NCBI GenBank assembly: GCA_031546985.1
Contig: JAVBJN010000065.1
Span: forward strand, 1-37,669
Reading direction: 5' to 3'
Length of the DNA: 37,669 bases
Source: JAVBJN01 sp031546985
GTDB taxonomy: Bacteria > Bacteroidota > Bacteroidia > Chitinophagales > Chitinophagaceae
Below the pieces are notes generated by a model, which ran no database searches, was not told the DNA's origin, and saw nothing but the letters and a program-made list of their open reading frames with translations. A program made the translations under genes and the position numbers. Within the stretch, counting starts at the first letter, position 1. Each line of letters opens with the position of its first letter. This document shows positions 26,736 through 34,142 of the stretch, in pieces.

Positions 26736-27155
26736 ATGAAAATTGCTATTCTCAATGGGCCAAATCTGAACTTGCTGGGTAAGCGGGAACCTGATGTGTA
26801 TGGTGCTGTTTCTTTCGATGATTATCTTGCTGGTTTGCGCGCACAATTTCCCGAAGTACATATTTTTTATTTCCAGAGCAATGTAGAAGGGGAGTTGGTA
26901 AATGCGATCCAGGAATTCGGTTTTTCCGCAGACGGATTGGTGCTTAATGCCGCGGCTTACACCCACACTTCGGTAGCTATTGCCGATGCCATTGCTGCAG
27001 TACCAGCCAGGGTGGTAGAGGTGCATATTTCGAATGTAATGGCGCGCGAAGAATTTAGAAAAACATCTTATCTCTCGGCCAAATGCGTTGGTAGTATCAG
27101 TGGTTTGGGATTGATGGGGTATGAATTGGCTGTGCGTTTTTTGATAGCGGATTAA
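26736..27155 (+). CDS. aroQ: Type II 3-dehydroquinate dehydratase
   Basis: The 139-residue enzyme dehydrates 3-dehydroquinate to 3-dehydroshikimate in aromatic amino-acid synthesis. Motifs are intact: NGPNLNLLGKREPDVYG (with the catalytic Tyr after the flexible Arg), FQSNVEGELVNAIQE, GLVLNAAAYTHTSVAI, VEVHISNVMAREEFRKTS and GLGLMGYELAV. It is slightly shorter than the usual 145-150 residues but complete. It is divergent from xerD with a 57-bp gap. Confidence 0.95.
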   Translation: MKIAILNGPNLNLLGKREPDVYGAVSFDDYLAGLRAQFPEVHIFYFQSNVEGELVNAIQEFGFSADGLVLNAAAYTHTSVAIADAIAAVPARVVEVHISNVMAREEFRKTSYLSAKCVGSISGLGLMGYELAVRFLIAD

Positions 27156-27230
27156 CGGATTGCGAATGGCGGATTGCCGGAATTAGTTTCCCCACATCGT
27201 ACAAATCAGGGTTGTAGCCTTAGCACATGC

Positions 27231-27719
27231 TTATTTGGCTTTGAGAATCACCTCTGGTGTAGTGATGGTATTGCTGTGGTGCCCTGCCAGGTCTTTAATG
27301 TACAGATCCCAGGTAAGGGTGTCCGATTCCAGGTGTGCAGAGTCTTCGCGGAGGTTAAGAAAAGCCGCTTCTACCGCCAGTATAATGGTGCCCTGCAGGC
27401 CAGGTTTGTTTTCGTTGGTCTCCGACGGAAGTTGCGGAATGCGGTAGCCTACTTCGCTTTTATCGCGCGAATCGATCAGGTACATATCATAATCGGAGCT
27501 GTTTCCTCCAATGCCCACATCACCATTTTTGTCTTTGAACGTCATGCGGATATAAACCGTATCATTCGGATTGGCAGCGATAACGATACGGGGATTTACC
27601 TCCAGCAAAGAAATTTCGGGAGGGGCAGGATTGGTAGTGATTTTTTTACAGGAATACAGCATACCCATTCCGCCCACCAATCCAGCTATAACATACATTA
27701 TTGTTTTTCCGTTCCGCAT
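27231..27719 (-). CDS. Predicted lipoprotein of unknown function
   Basis: The 162-residue protein has an N-terminal hydrophobic segment ending in the lipobox MLYSC (Cys24), followed by KKITTNPAPPEISLLEVNP. The mature part contains a strand-rich domain with FKDKNGDVGIGG, a motif of calcium-binding or Ig-like beta folds, and a Trp-containing C-terminal strand (LTWDLYIKDLAGHHSN). It resembles small Bacteroidota lipoproteins with no function assigned. It is divergent from the LuxE-like gene. Confidence 0.75.
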   Translation of the reverse strand: MRNGKTIMYVIAGLVGGMGMLYSCKKITTNPAPPEISLLEVNPRIVIAANPNDTVYIRMTFKDKNGDVGIGGNSSDYDMYLIDSRDKSEVGYRIPQLPSETNENKPGLQGTIILAVEAAFLNLREDSAHLESDTLTWDLYIKDLAGHHSNTITTPEVILKAK

Positions 27720-27804
27720 GTAACAAATTTATTTAAAAAATACCGTAACCCGAATACCAATCGCAGGTCCTTTTACTATAAACGTAATTCCGGGGCGCTT
27801 GGTG

Positions 27805-27812
27805 TACCTTTG
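27805..27812 (+). promoter_or_regulatory. Bacteroidota -7 element upstream of the LuxE-like gene
   Basis: TACCTTTG matches TAnnTTTG and predicts initiation near 27819. An in-frame GTG at 27812 lies inside this element and therefore cannot be the start codon; this is why the ATG at 27845 was chosen. Confidence 0.5.
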
Positions 27813-27844
27813 TGGGGTTAATTTTTAATTTTTCTGACTTCCCG

Positions 27845-28828
27845 ATGGCTGTACCATTCGATATTTCAAGGATTTTTTCGGTTAAAGATGCCGGTTTTGA
27901 AGCACTGGCGCTGGATATTTTCCGCTACCAGTATGCGCATGTGCCGATTTATAAAGCCTATGTAGATGCTTTAAAAACCGATGTAAGTGCGGTGCAATCG
28001 CTGCACAGGATTCCTTTTTTACCCATCCGTTTTTTTAAGAGTCACGATGTAATTGCAGAGGGGATGGTGCCGGAACTGCTATTTGAGAGCAGCGGTACTA
28101 CAGGTATGGAGGTGAGTCGCCATAAAGTAGCATCGGAGCAGGTTTACAACGAAAGTTTCCAGCGGGGATTTGAGTTGTTTTACGGACATCCGGATGATTA
28201 CTGCATTATGGGCTTGCTGCCCAATTACCTGGAGCGCCAGCATTCTTCGCTGGTGCATATGGTTAATGAACTCATGAAACTCTCCGGCAGACCCGATAAC
28301 GATTATTACCTGTACGATCACGAACGCCTGGCCAAAACACTGGTAAAGCTCGATGAGGCAGGGCAGAAGGTGATGTTGTTTGGCGTAACCTTTGCGTTGC
28401 TCGATTTTGCAGATGCTTATCAACTCGATCTCAAAAATGTAATTGTAATGGAGACAGGCGGCATGAAGGGGCGTAAAAAGGAAATTACCCGCACGGAAGT
28501 GCACGATTGGCTCCGCGAAAGATTGGGGCTCGATCAGATACACTCCGAATATGGTATGACTGAATTGCTCTCCCAGGCTTATGCCAAAGCCGATGGTGTA
28601 TTTGATACGCCACCCTGGATGAAGGTGATGGTGAGTGAATACAACGATCCGTTGAGCAATGATTATACCGGAAAAGGCACCTTAAACGTAATAGACCTGG
28701 CCAATGTTTACAGTTGCAGTTTTATCGCAACCGAAGATGTGGGAGTAGTAAAAACAGATGGTAAATTTACCGTTCAGGGTCGTATAGACCACTCTGCATT
28801 AAGAGGTTGTAATTTTTTATTGGCTTAG
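27845..28828 (+). CDS. LuxE-like acyl-protein synthetase/acyl-transferase
   Basis: The 327-residue protein is in the LuxE acyl-protein synthetase family, a branch of the adenylate-forming superfamily. It carries LLFESSGTTGMEVSRHKV (the ATP-binding Ser/Thr-Gly loop), a central METGGMKGRKKEI loop, HSEYGMTELLSQAY and the C-terminal VQGRIDHSALRGCN, which mirrors the GR-x-D element of adenylating enzymes. In luciferase operons LuxE activates a fatty acid, but no luxC or luxD homologue is nearby, so a different acyl substrate is likely. It ends 57 nt before the tRNA-Leu. Confidence 0.82.
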   Translation: MAVPFDISRIFSVKDAGFEALALDIFRYQYAHVPIYKAYVDALKTDVSAVQSLHRIPFLPIRFFKSHDVIAEGMVPELLFESSGTTGMEVSRHKVASEQVYNESFQRGFELFYGHPDDYCIMGLLPNYLERQHSSLVHMVNELMKLSGRPDNDYYLYDHERLAKTLVKLDEAGQKVMLFGVTFALLDFADAYQLDLKNVIVMETGGMKGRKKEITRTEVHDWLRERLGLDQIHSEYGMTELLSQAYAKADGVFDTPPWMKVMVSEYNDPLSNDYTGKGTLNVIDLANVYSCSFIATEDVGVVKTDGKFTVQGRIDHSALRGCNFLLA

Positions 28829-28831
28829 GAC

Positions 28832-28861
28832 TTGCATTTTTGAAAAACGATTGTATCTTTG
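28832..28861 (+). promoter_or_regulatory. Promoter of tRNA-Leu
   Basis: A -33 TTG (28832-28834) and a -7 TATCTTTG (28854-28861) are separated by 19 nt, a close match to the Bacteroidota promoter consensus. Initiation near 28868 would give a precursor with about 18 nt of 5' leader before the tRNA. Confidence 0.65.
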
Positions 28862-28885
28862 CACTCCTGAAACACGGAACCTGTT

Positions 28886-28972
28886 GCCCAGATGGCGAAA
28901 TTGGTAGACGCACTGTGTTCAGGTCGCAGCGCCCGCAAGGGTGTGCTGGTTCGAATCCAGTTCTGGGCACCA
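28886..28972 (+). tRNA. tRNA-Leu (anticodon CAG)
   Basis: The 87-nt gene has an acceptor stem GCCCAGA (28886-28892) paired with TCTGGGC (28962-28968), discriminator A, and an encoded CCA (28970-28972). The anticodon arm is CTGTG-TTCAGGT-CGCAG with anticodon CAG, and the T loop is GGTTCGAATCC. A long variable arm (GCGCCCGCAAGGGTGT) is typical of class II tRNA-Leu. The 3' end abuts the integrated element and probably served as its attachment site. Confidence 0.93.
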
Positions 28973-29007
28973 AATAACCCTGTAAGTCATTGATTTACAG
29001 GGTTATT
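28973..29007 (+). terminator. Terminator following tRNA-Leu
   Basis: A 13-bp stem (28973-28985 AATAACCCTGTAA with 28995-29007) around a 9-nt loop begins directly after the encoded CCA, with T-rich sequence following. Confidence 0.7.
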
Positions 29008-29353
29008 CATTTTAGTCAAATTCGTTATTTCGACCCTTTTTCACGCTTTTTCCCACTATTTCTGACACGAAAATGACACGGAAAATGACACGAAAAAAAC
29101 AGCTTAAAAAGCGTGCAAAAGCGGGACGAATCGACAATACTGCTATCCTTCCCCCTTTCGTTTATTTTGACAGGCTAAAATTGTCAGTTCTGACAGGCGG
29201 CCATGATTCGGCGAACCCGGCGGTAAAAATTTCTTTTTCCCGCTTTTTTACACCTTTTCACTTTTCTGCAACGGGCAGCAAAAGCACTCCTTTTTCCCCA
29301 TACCCCGGCACTGGTATTGTGGGCCTTTCTATTCATCCTAAATCCAATTAGCC
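29008..29353. other. Left flank of integrated element: probable attachment-arm region
   Basis: No convincing gene is seen in these bases; an open frame from 29073 (92 codons) is rich in Lys and Pro without family resemblance and is probably chance. The segment holds three tandem TGACACG repeats (29063-29096), and T/C-rich tracts between about 29210 and 29300. Confidence 0.4.
29063..29096 (+). repeat. Three tandem TGACACG repeats, candidate integrase arm sites
   Basis: TGACACGAAAA (29063-29073), TGACACGGAAAA (29074-29085) and TGACACGAAAA (29086-29096) sit head to tail about 90 nt after the tRNA-Leu 3' end and 258 nt before the integrase gene. Short direct repeats in this position are typical of the arm-type binding sites of tyrosine integrases. 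Function is inferred. Confidence 0.45.
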
Positions 29354-30442
29354 ATGAACATCATCGAACGCCTCAACTCCAAAGGTGACATTATCAAATT
29401 CTATTATGATTTTGGACGCGGCAAAGGCCAGCGGCCCCCCACCGGCATATTCATCTACGCCAAACCTAAAGACCAGATACAAAAGAACCACAATAAGGAA
29501 TCGTTAAGGTTGCTGGAGCTTAAAAAGAGCCAGAAGACCATAGAAGCGCAATCCATCGGTACACCTTATATTCCTCCCCATAAGTTTAAGGCCAACTTCC
29601 TGGATTATTACGCGGAGTATGTAAAGCTCAACCAAAGAAACGGTAACCGGCATCTGACCAATAGCCTGAACCAGTTTAAGCGCTTTATCAACAAGGACTT
29701 TATTTCACCCACAGACATTACAGAGAACCTTTGCAAAAGGTTCCGTACTTACCTGCTGGATAAATTTACCGGAGAAACCCCGCTGAACTATTACGCGCGG
29801 TTTAAATGGGTTATAAACGCAGCCACAGCGGATAAATATTTTATCCTTAACCCGGTGGACAAGCTGGCATCCAAATCCAACCCGTCTAAAACGCTCAAGG
29901 AAATACTCGAAACGGAAGATTATATGCAGTTGCTGGCCACGCCTTGCCGCAATGAAGAGGTAAAAGCAGCTTTCCTATTCTGCTGTTACACGGGTCTGCG
30001 TTGGGTGGATGCCCAAGCGATGACCTGGGCCGACATCAAAGGGGATGCGCTGACAACCCGCCTGGTACAAGCCAAAACCGGCGAACCGGTGGTACTTACC
30101 CTACACCCGATTGCTAAAGGATTTTTAGATGCACAGGCAAAGAAACGGGTACAGGTGTTTGGAAATGCCAACCGGGTATTCTTATTGCCTACGGCTAATG
30201 GTGCCAATAAAATATTGCAACAATGGGTAGATGACACGGGGATTGGTAAAAAGACAACCTGGTCTTGCGCCCGCTTGTCCTTCTCGGTCTTATTGCAGGA
30301 TAAAAACATTGACGATGCCACGGTGGCCTACCTGCTCGGCCATAAAACTACCGAACAGGTACGTAGGACCTACAAGCGGCACCGGCCTAAAGACCAGATG
30401 GCAGCGATCAGGGTATTGCCCTGTTACCCCATGCTGAATTAA
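29354..30442 (+). CDS. int: Tyrosine-type integrase of a tRNA-Leu-associated element
   Basis: The 362-residue protein has an arm-binding N-terminal part (PPTGIFIYAKPK), a SAM-like core-binding domain (about 80-175) and a catalytic domain. Arg216 (GLRWVDA), Lys241 (QAKTGEP), Arg307 (SCARLSF), His330 (LLGHKTT) and Tyr340 (RRTYKR) fill the expected positions, but the first His of the HxxR box is Ser304 (TWSCARLS). Related Bacteroidota integrases usually have His there (from memory). The gene lies 381 nt after the tRNA-Leu and reads away from it, and is followed by a strong terminator. It probably drives integration at the tRNA 3' end. Confidence 0.88.
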   Translation: MNIIERLNSKGDIIKFYYDFGRGKGQRPPTGIFIYAKPKDQIQKNHNKESLRLLELKKSQKTIEAQSIGTPYIPPHKFKANFLDYYAEYVKLNQRNGNRHLTNSLNQFKRFINKDFISPTDITENLCKRFRTYLLDKFTGETPLNYYARFKWVINAATADKYFILNPVDKLASKSNPSKTLKEILETEDYMQLLATPCRNEEVKAAFLFCCYTGLRWVDAQAMTWADIKGDALTTRLVQAKTGEPVVLTLHPIAKGFLDAQAKKRVQVFGNANRVFLLPTANGANKILQQWVDDTGIGKKTTWSCARLSFSVLLQDKNIDDATVAYLLGHKTTEQVRRTYKRHRPKDQMAAIRVLPCYPMLN

Positions 30443-30456
30443 CAGCACAAAAAAAT

Positions 30457-30482
30457 GCGACCCTTTGCGGTCGCTTTTTTTG
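30457..30482 (+). terminator. Intrinsic terminator after the integrase
   Basis: GCGACC (30457-30462) pairs with GGTCGC (30469-30474) around a 6-nt loop, followed by eight T. It begins 14 nt after the stop codon. Confidence 0.85.
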
Positions 30483-30564
30483 TCTTATGCTTGTAACAAG
30501 CGCTGTGAAATATTTTGGAGCGGCCCGGCTTAGGGCCACTTGTTATATAATTCAGGGAGAACAA

Positions 30565-30795
30565 CTAACTGTTTTGTGGGGATGTTAAAGCCGGTAACAG
30601 ACCGCCCATCATCTTGTTGAGGTCTTCGCGTACAAAATACCCTTCATTGTTTTTGTAAACGCCGTGCTGCTCGCATTTTTTAGTAAACTGGGTTCTACCC
30701 AGGTTGCAATAAATTAATGCTTCCTCTGGTTTGAGGAAAGGCTTGAAGCAAAGGGCGACTGCACGCATTACATTCAGGTCATCATGCTTAATCAT
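30565..30795 (-). CDS. Small excisionase-like helix-turn-helix protein
   Basis: The protein of about 76 residues (start at the ATG at 30793-30795, MIKHDDLNVMRA; an earlier in-frame ATG at 30822 adds nine residues) has the layout of small winged-helix/excisionase DNA-binding proteins: LKPEEALIYCNLGRTQF as the recognition helix region, then KNNEGYFVREDLNKMM as a wing. Many Bacteroidota integrative elements carry such a protein close to the integrase, where it controls excision. It is convergent with int. No neighbour confirms the role. Confidence 0.6.
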   Translation of the reverse strand: MIKHDDLNVMRAVALCFKPFLKPEEALIYCNLGRTQFTKKCEQHGVYKNNEGYFVREDLNKMMGGLLPALTSPQNS

Positions 30796-31028
30796 GGCAG
30801 TAGGTTTAATGGGATCACGCAAGGAATAGGTGTAAATAGTGGATAAAACTACATTACCCTGTCAGGTGCGTGTGTCCCGTTGATGCTTGTTGAAGGCATT
30901 GGCCGCAGAAAATCTAACGAACCCATAGCACAACTATTTTTATAATAGCCGTTTATTCCCGGTTCTACATGGTGTGGCAGGAGCCAGAAAAGTGACATAA
31001 CCGTTCCTACCCTTGTAAGGATTCCCGT

Positions 31029-31055
31029 TTGGGGTAGTGTTGCCTGGTAGCTTTG
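31029..31055 (+). promoter_or_regulatory. Promoter of the DUF4248 gene
   Basis: TTG (31029-31031, within TTTG) and TAGCTTTG (31048-31055) are separated by 16 nt, slightly shorter than the usual 19-21. Initiation near 31062 would leave a leader of only about 6 nt before the ATG at 31068. Confidence 0.5.
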
Positions 31056-31067
31056 AAAAAAAGTCGC

Positions 31068-31259
31068 ATGTTCGTTATTAAATCCTATTACCGTAAAGAA
31101 TTGGCCTTACTGTATTTCCCGGATTCGGCCAATGCAAGAGCAGCGTGCCAGAATTTACGCAGATGGTTACACGAAAACCATTTCCGGGATGCGCTGCATA
31201 AAAAGATTCTTTCCCCTAAAACCGTCAGACAGATCATCGACCTGCTGGGCGAACCCTGA
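31068..31259 (+). CDS. DUF4248 family protein
   Basis: The 63-residue protein fits DUF4248, a small Bacteroidota family: IKSYYRKELALLYFP, then the helix ARAACQNLRRWLHENHF, and a C-terminal IIDLLGEP in which LGEP is the family end motif. Function is not known; members are often near mobile elements. A TTG codon at 31053, upstream and in frame, falls inside the -7 element, so ATG 31068 is preferred. Confidence 0.75.
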   Translation: MFVIKSYYRKELALLYFPDSANARAACQNLRRWLHENHFRDALHKKILSPKTVRQIIDLLGEP

Positions 31260-31266
31260 ATGCACA

Positions 31267-31301
31267 TGTACACGATTATATCCCACCCTTGTACACGATT
31301 A
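31267..31301 (+). repeat. Pair of 12-bp direct repeats after the DUF4248 gene
   Basis: TGTACACGATTA occurs at 31267-31278 and again at 31290-31301, start to start 23 nt, just after the DUF4248 stop. No third copy was found in the window by eye. Confidence 0.6.
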
Positions 31302-31418
31302 GGTAAAACGGGCTACAGCCCTTTTTGTCGATTTGTTCCGTTAAGTCACTATTGGGTCAAAAACCCCGGATTTTGAAAAGTAAAAAAACCTGGAAAGTTT
31401 TATAGAGGGGTGGTTTTG

Positions 31419-31433
31419 TAGCATTTTATGCTA
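31419..31433. repeat. 15-bp palindrome, copy 1 (TAGCAT-N3-ATGCTA)
   Basis: TAGCATTTTATGCTA is a perfect inverted repeat with a 3-nt centre. A nearly identical 15-mer occurs at 35284-35298. It directly follows TGGTTTTG (31411-31418), one mismatch from a -7 element. Confidence 0.55.
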
Positions 31434-31726
31434 ACATATTGTTTGTAAATCCGTTAACGGTGCTACAGTCCCCAAAAGCCTCATTTTTCAGCAAAATTTG
31501 TAGCAACCCATACACAAGGCTCAATGGATAATAAACTATGCTATCGGGCAGTTTACGCTCATATCTGACTATCCAGGGCACCTAACTTTCGCGTGGAAAT
31601 TTTCCAGGATTAAAGACCCTGTGTAAACTTAAAGCCGGATTAAGCATATCTGGCAAAACAACAAACCTGCAAGTGTGCCGCGATAGGTGGCCTATTTGTG
31701 GCAGTATGGTCAACCCACAATTATAA

Positions 31727-31769
31727 AAACAGAATACCCCGCGGGTTATCGCGGGGCATTTTCTGTTTC
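31727..31769. terminator. Bidirectional terminator before the NUMOD4 pseudogene 3' end
   Basis: CCCCGCG (31737-31743) pairs with CGCGGGG (31750-31756) around GGTTAT, and flanking AAACAGAA/TTCTGTTT segments extend the stem. It lies past the 3' end of the minus-strand NUMOD4 pseudogene and could end transcription from either side. Confidence 0.7.
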
Positions 31770-31853
31770 AGTGTTGGGAACTGGAAAATAATTTGGTACA
31801 GCAAGTGCCCTGCCTGGCAAGACTATTTTTTTAGCAAGATCTTACCCCATCCG

Positions 31854-32794
31854 TTATTTTCCGCCAGGGATGTTTTTGCGGCCGGAACCTTTTCGCCACA
31901 TATATCCTTTTGAGCTTCGCGATACCCCTCGTATACATTTGCTGATCGAGGTAACTAAATCTCCGGTAGCAATGCTGGCGGCCGTTAAACTTTCATATAT
32001 CGCCAATCATTCTCCCGACATATTATATTGGGTAACCTTTTTATACCGTTGAACCGCTGCCGCTTTCCTTCCTTTTTGCCAATATCCTTCCAGGTTAAGG
32101 GTTAAAGGGCCATCCCCATACCGCCAGATATAGCCGCCGCCTTTAAGGGCCAGGTTTCTTAACACGCCACTGATCACCGCTTTGGACACACCGGTTATTT
32201 CCGCCGCCTGTTTGATGCTGGTATGCACCTTCATTTTCATTCCTTCCAAATCATATTGGGTGATCTGCCGCATACGCCTTCCAGATCGCTCTGTACGATC
32301 GCTTTCATATCCAGCCAGGCGAAACAACTTACGCTACGATGCCTTTGAAAAGTTTGTTTCAGTTTTTGGTGATATGTTGCTATTTCAAGGTTTTCATAAT
32401 GTAGATTCAAACCATTTCCATCTTTACACAGGATCAAAAATTCATAACTGAACAGGTCAATTGGCTCAACAAAACAATGGTATACCAACCTGCGAATTGA
32501 AAAAGTCTTCTTTTCTCCCTCCCACCATAAGGTTACTGAAAGAGAAGTCGTATAATCACCAATAAAATGATTGGAAGCTTTAACCAAACCCGCAGATAAT
32601 ATTATTTCTTTTTGTTGCCGGCATCTACCGTTACGAAAATACAGGGTACGGGACAACGATTTTACACGGCCCAAACTGGAAACCATATAACTGTCCCCAA
32701 AATCAGGAATCATATCCCATTGTTCGCCGGGTAAGTCTTCGAGCGATTTATTAAGATAAGGCGGCAGACTGCTTTTTTCTTGAATGGGTTGCAT
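31854..32794 (-). pseudogene. Broken NUMOD4/HNH/NUMOD1 homing-endonuclease-like gene
   Basis: Three reading segments make one ancestral protein. The first (32794 to 32237) has a NUMOD4 motif (LEDLPGEQWDMIPDFGDSYM followed by VSSLGRVKSLSR), then a degenerate HNH-like part RLVYHCFV and LILCKDGNGLNLHYENLEIAT, where the family His of the central motif is Cys. A -1/+1 frame change in 32237-32327 leads into the second (to 32007), with a NUMOD1 module ITQYDLEG-x5-VHTSIKQAAEITG ending GGGYIWRYGDG. A second NUMOD1 module VTQYNMSG is cut after Glu by a TGA (32007-32009), but the same frame continues as LAIYESLTAASIATG to GYMWRKGSG and stops at 31854. HNH/NUMOD proteins are homing or phage-type nucleases. 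The gene appears inactivated. Confidence 0.78.
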
Positions 32795-33436
32795 AGGTCA
32801 TATCAAATATAGGAATTCGGGGAAAGAGCGCAACCCGGCTATCGTAAAATTGCGAACAGGAGCCGCACCGCAGCGTTTTATCTCCCTTCATCCTCGCCCT
32901 TCATCCTTACGGCAAGATGAAAGCCATTTGCCGCATCTGGCCGTGGTCTTCGGCCAGGGAAATGATAGTTTTTTTGATTTTCATAAAACGTTGATAAGGG
33001 TTGGCCGCGAATGTCCTTTAAAACCATGCTGGTATCTTACGAAAAAAGCACTCAAAGAAAATTTTCACTAGAACTTAGTTGCAATTGTTCGGAAAGGGTG
33101 GATTTATGTAATGGCTTTGTGCCAAAGGGGTACTTTTCCCGTATTGATAGGTGCCAATTTCTTAATAATGCTATCCGGGAAGGCGCAAAAGGCTGAAAAA
33201 TATACTTTTTGTGTAATGCATATGCCCCTGGCGGGGGCAACCGGCCGTATTTTACCTGTGAAAAGCCTTAAACGCCCTATGTTTTGCCGTATAAAAACCG
33301 CGGATTCCCGTAATGGAACCGGGTATTGGGGTGTAGAAACCGCTCAGGTGTCTTAGACTGCCCCTTACACTCCCGGGTTCAGCGATCCCAATCAGATTTT
33401 GATGAAAGTTTTGTTCGAAATACCGTTTTTTAACGG
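32795..33436. other. Intergenic region without a recognised gene
   Basis: No frame here has family resemblance; plus-strand frames at 33011-33196 and 33111-33356 overlap each other and end with no known motif. The segment holds a tandem pair of CCCTTCATCCT (32884-32894, 32899-32909) and a short hairpin ACCGTT-TTTT-AACGGT (33422-33437) next to the -33 element described below. Confidence 0.45.
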
Positions 33437-33467
33437 TTGAAATATCGTTTTACTCCTTTTAATTTTG
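33437..33467 (+). promoter_or_regulatory. Promoter of the receiver-domain gene
   Basis: TTG (33437-33439) and TAATTTTG (33460-33467) are separated by 20 nt, the best complete Bacteroidota promoter match in the island. A 6-bp inverted repeat (33422-33437) touches the -33 element, a suitable place for a regulator. The predicted leader to the ATG at 33570 is about 96 nt. Confidence 0.6.
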
Positions 33468-33569
33468 CTTCCAGATAATCACCTCACACCAGATGCCCCA
33501 GCAGGAAGGCAAATCCCACCTTCTTGCTACTGTTTTTAAGATATTCGCATTTAACCCTATCACAGACTT

Positions 33570-34034
33570 ATGAAAAACAGAAGCATCACCATCGCTTTAG
33601 CGGAAGATCATGCACCTATGCGGCAAACCATTGCAGATTTACTCCATAGTTTTGGATTTAATGTAGTGCTTCAGGCACAAAATGGCCGCGACCTGTTGTA
33701 CCAGCTTGCACACACAGCAATTTTGCCTACGGTTTGTTTACTGGGCATCAATATGCCGGATGTAAATGGTTACGATGTAGCCAATTCCATTACCAAACAT
33801 TATCCATCGGTAAAGATTGGTACGCTCACCATGAACAAAGACCCTGATAGTCTATTAAAGATGCTACAAAACGGCAGCAGTACTTACCTGGTTAAAGACT
33901 CCGATCCGAAAGAATGGAAAAAGGCGATTGAAGCCTTAGTTACAGATGGATTTTATGTAACAGAATGGATGGGGCAAATGCTCCTGGAGCATGTGAAAAA
34001 GAGTACGGTGATATTCTACCAAGATAACAGTTAG
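33570..34034 (+). CDS. Atypical single-domain response regulator receiver
   Basis: The 154-residue protein is a CheY/NarL-type receiver domain: the acidic pair is AEDH (Glu12, Asp13), the switch Thr is in LTMNKD (Thr87) and the conserved Lys is in YLVKDSDP (Lys109). The phospho-acceptor motif is LLGINMPDVNGYD, with Gly59 where the Asp should be. It resembles LuxR/NarL-type response regulators of Bacteroidota, but the HTH output domain after about residue 125 is missing and the tail ends in 30 unrelated residues. It should not be phosphorylated in the normal way. It is either a phosphorylation-independent pseudo-receiver or a degenerating gene. It has a good promoter. Confidence 0.8.
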   Translation: MKNRSITIALAEDHAPMRQTIADLLHSFGFNVVLQAQNGRDLLYQLAHTAILPTVCLLGINMPDVNGYDVANSITKHYPSVKIGTLTMNKDPDSLLKMLQNGSSTYLVKDSDPKEWKKAIEALVTDGFYVTEWMGQMLLEHVKKSTVIFYQDNS

Positions 34035-34142
34035 ATAACCAGCTCCTAAAAGAAAGACGCATTTATTACAGCAACCTAATAACGTTCAAAGCCATTCATT
34101 CTATATCATTGCACTGTTTTTCAACACTTTAACATTCAATTT

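Larger units (their letters stand above)
31260..31853. other. Long intergenic region with repeats, a palindrome and a terminator
   Basis: No gene is supported in these 594 bases. They contain a 12-bp direct repeat TGTACACGATTA (31267-31278 and 31290-31301), a short hairpin GGGC-TACA-GCCC before TTTTT (31310-31325), the palindrome TAGCATTTTATGCTA (31419-31433), and a strong G+C stem near the end (31737-31756). A plus-strand frame at 31698-31913 crosses the terminator and has no family resemblance. Confidence 0.55.

Noticed and set aside
29073..29351. 92-codon frame between the tRNA and the integrase
   Set aside because: Its first codons are the tandem TGACACG repeats and the rest is Pro/Ser-rich without any family match.
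31419..31770. Candidate non-coding RNA from the near -7 TGGTTTTG to the terminator at 31727-31769
   Set aside because: The -7 has a mismatch, there is no -33, and the terminator is better explained as the end of the minus-strand NUMOD4 pseudogene.
33011..33356. Two overlapping small frames (61 and 81 codons)
   Set aside because: They overlap in different frames, lack any motif and have no promoter; treated as non-coding.
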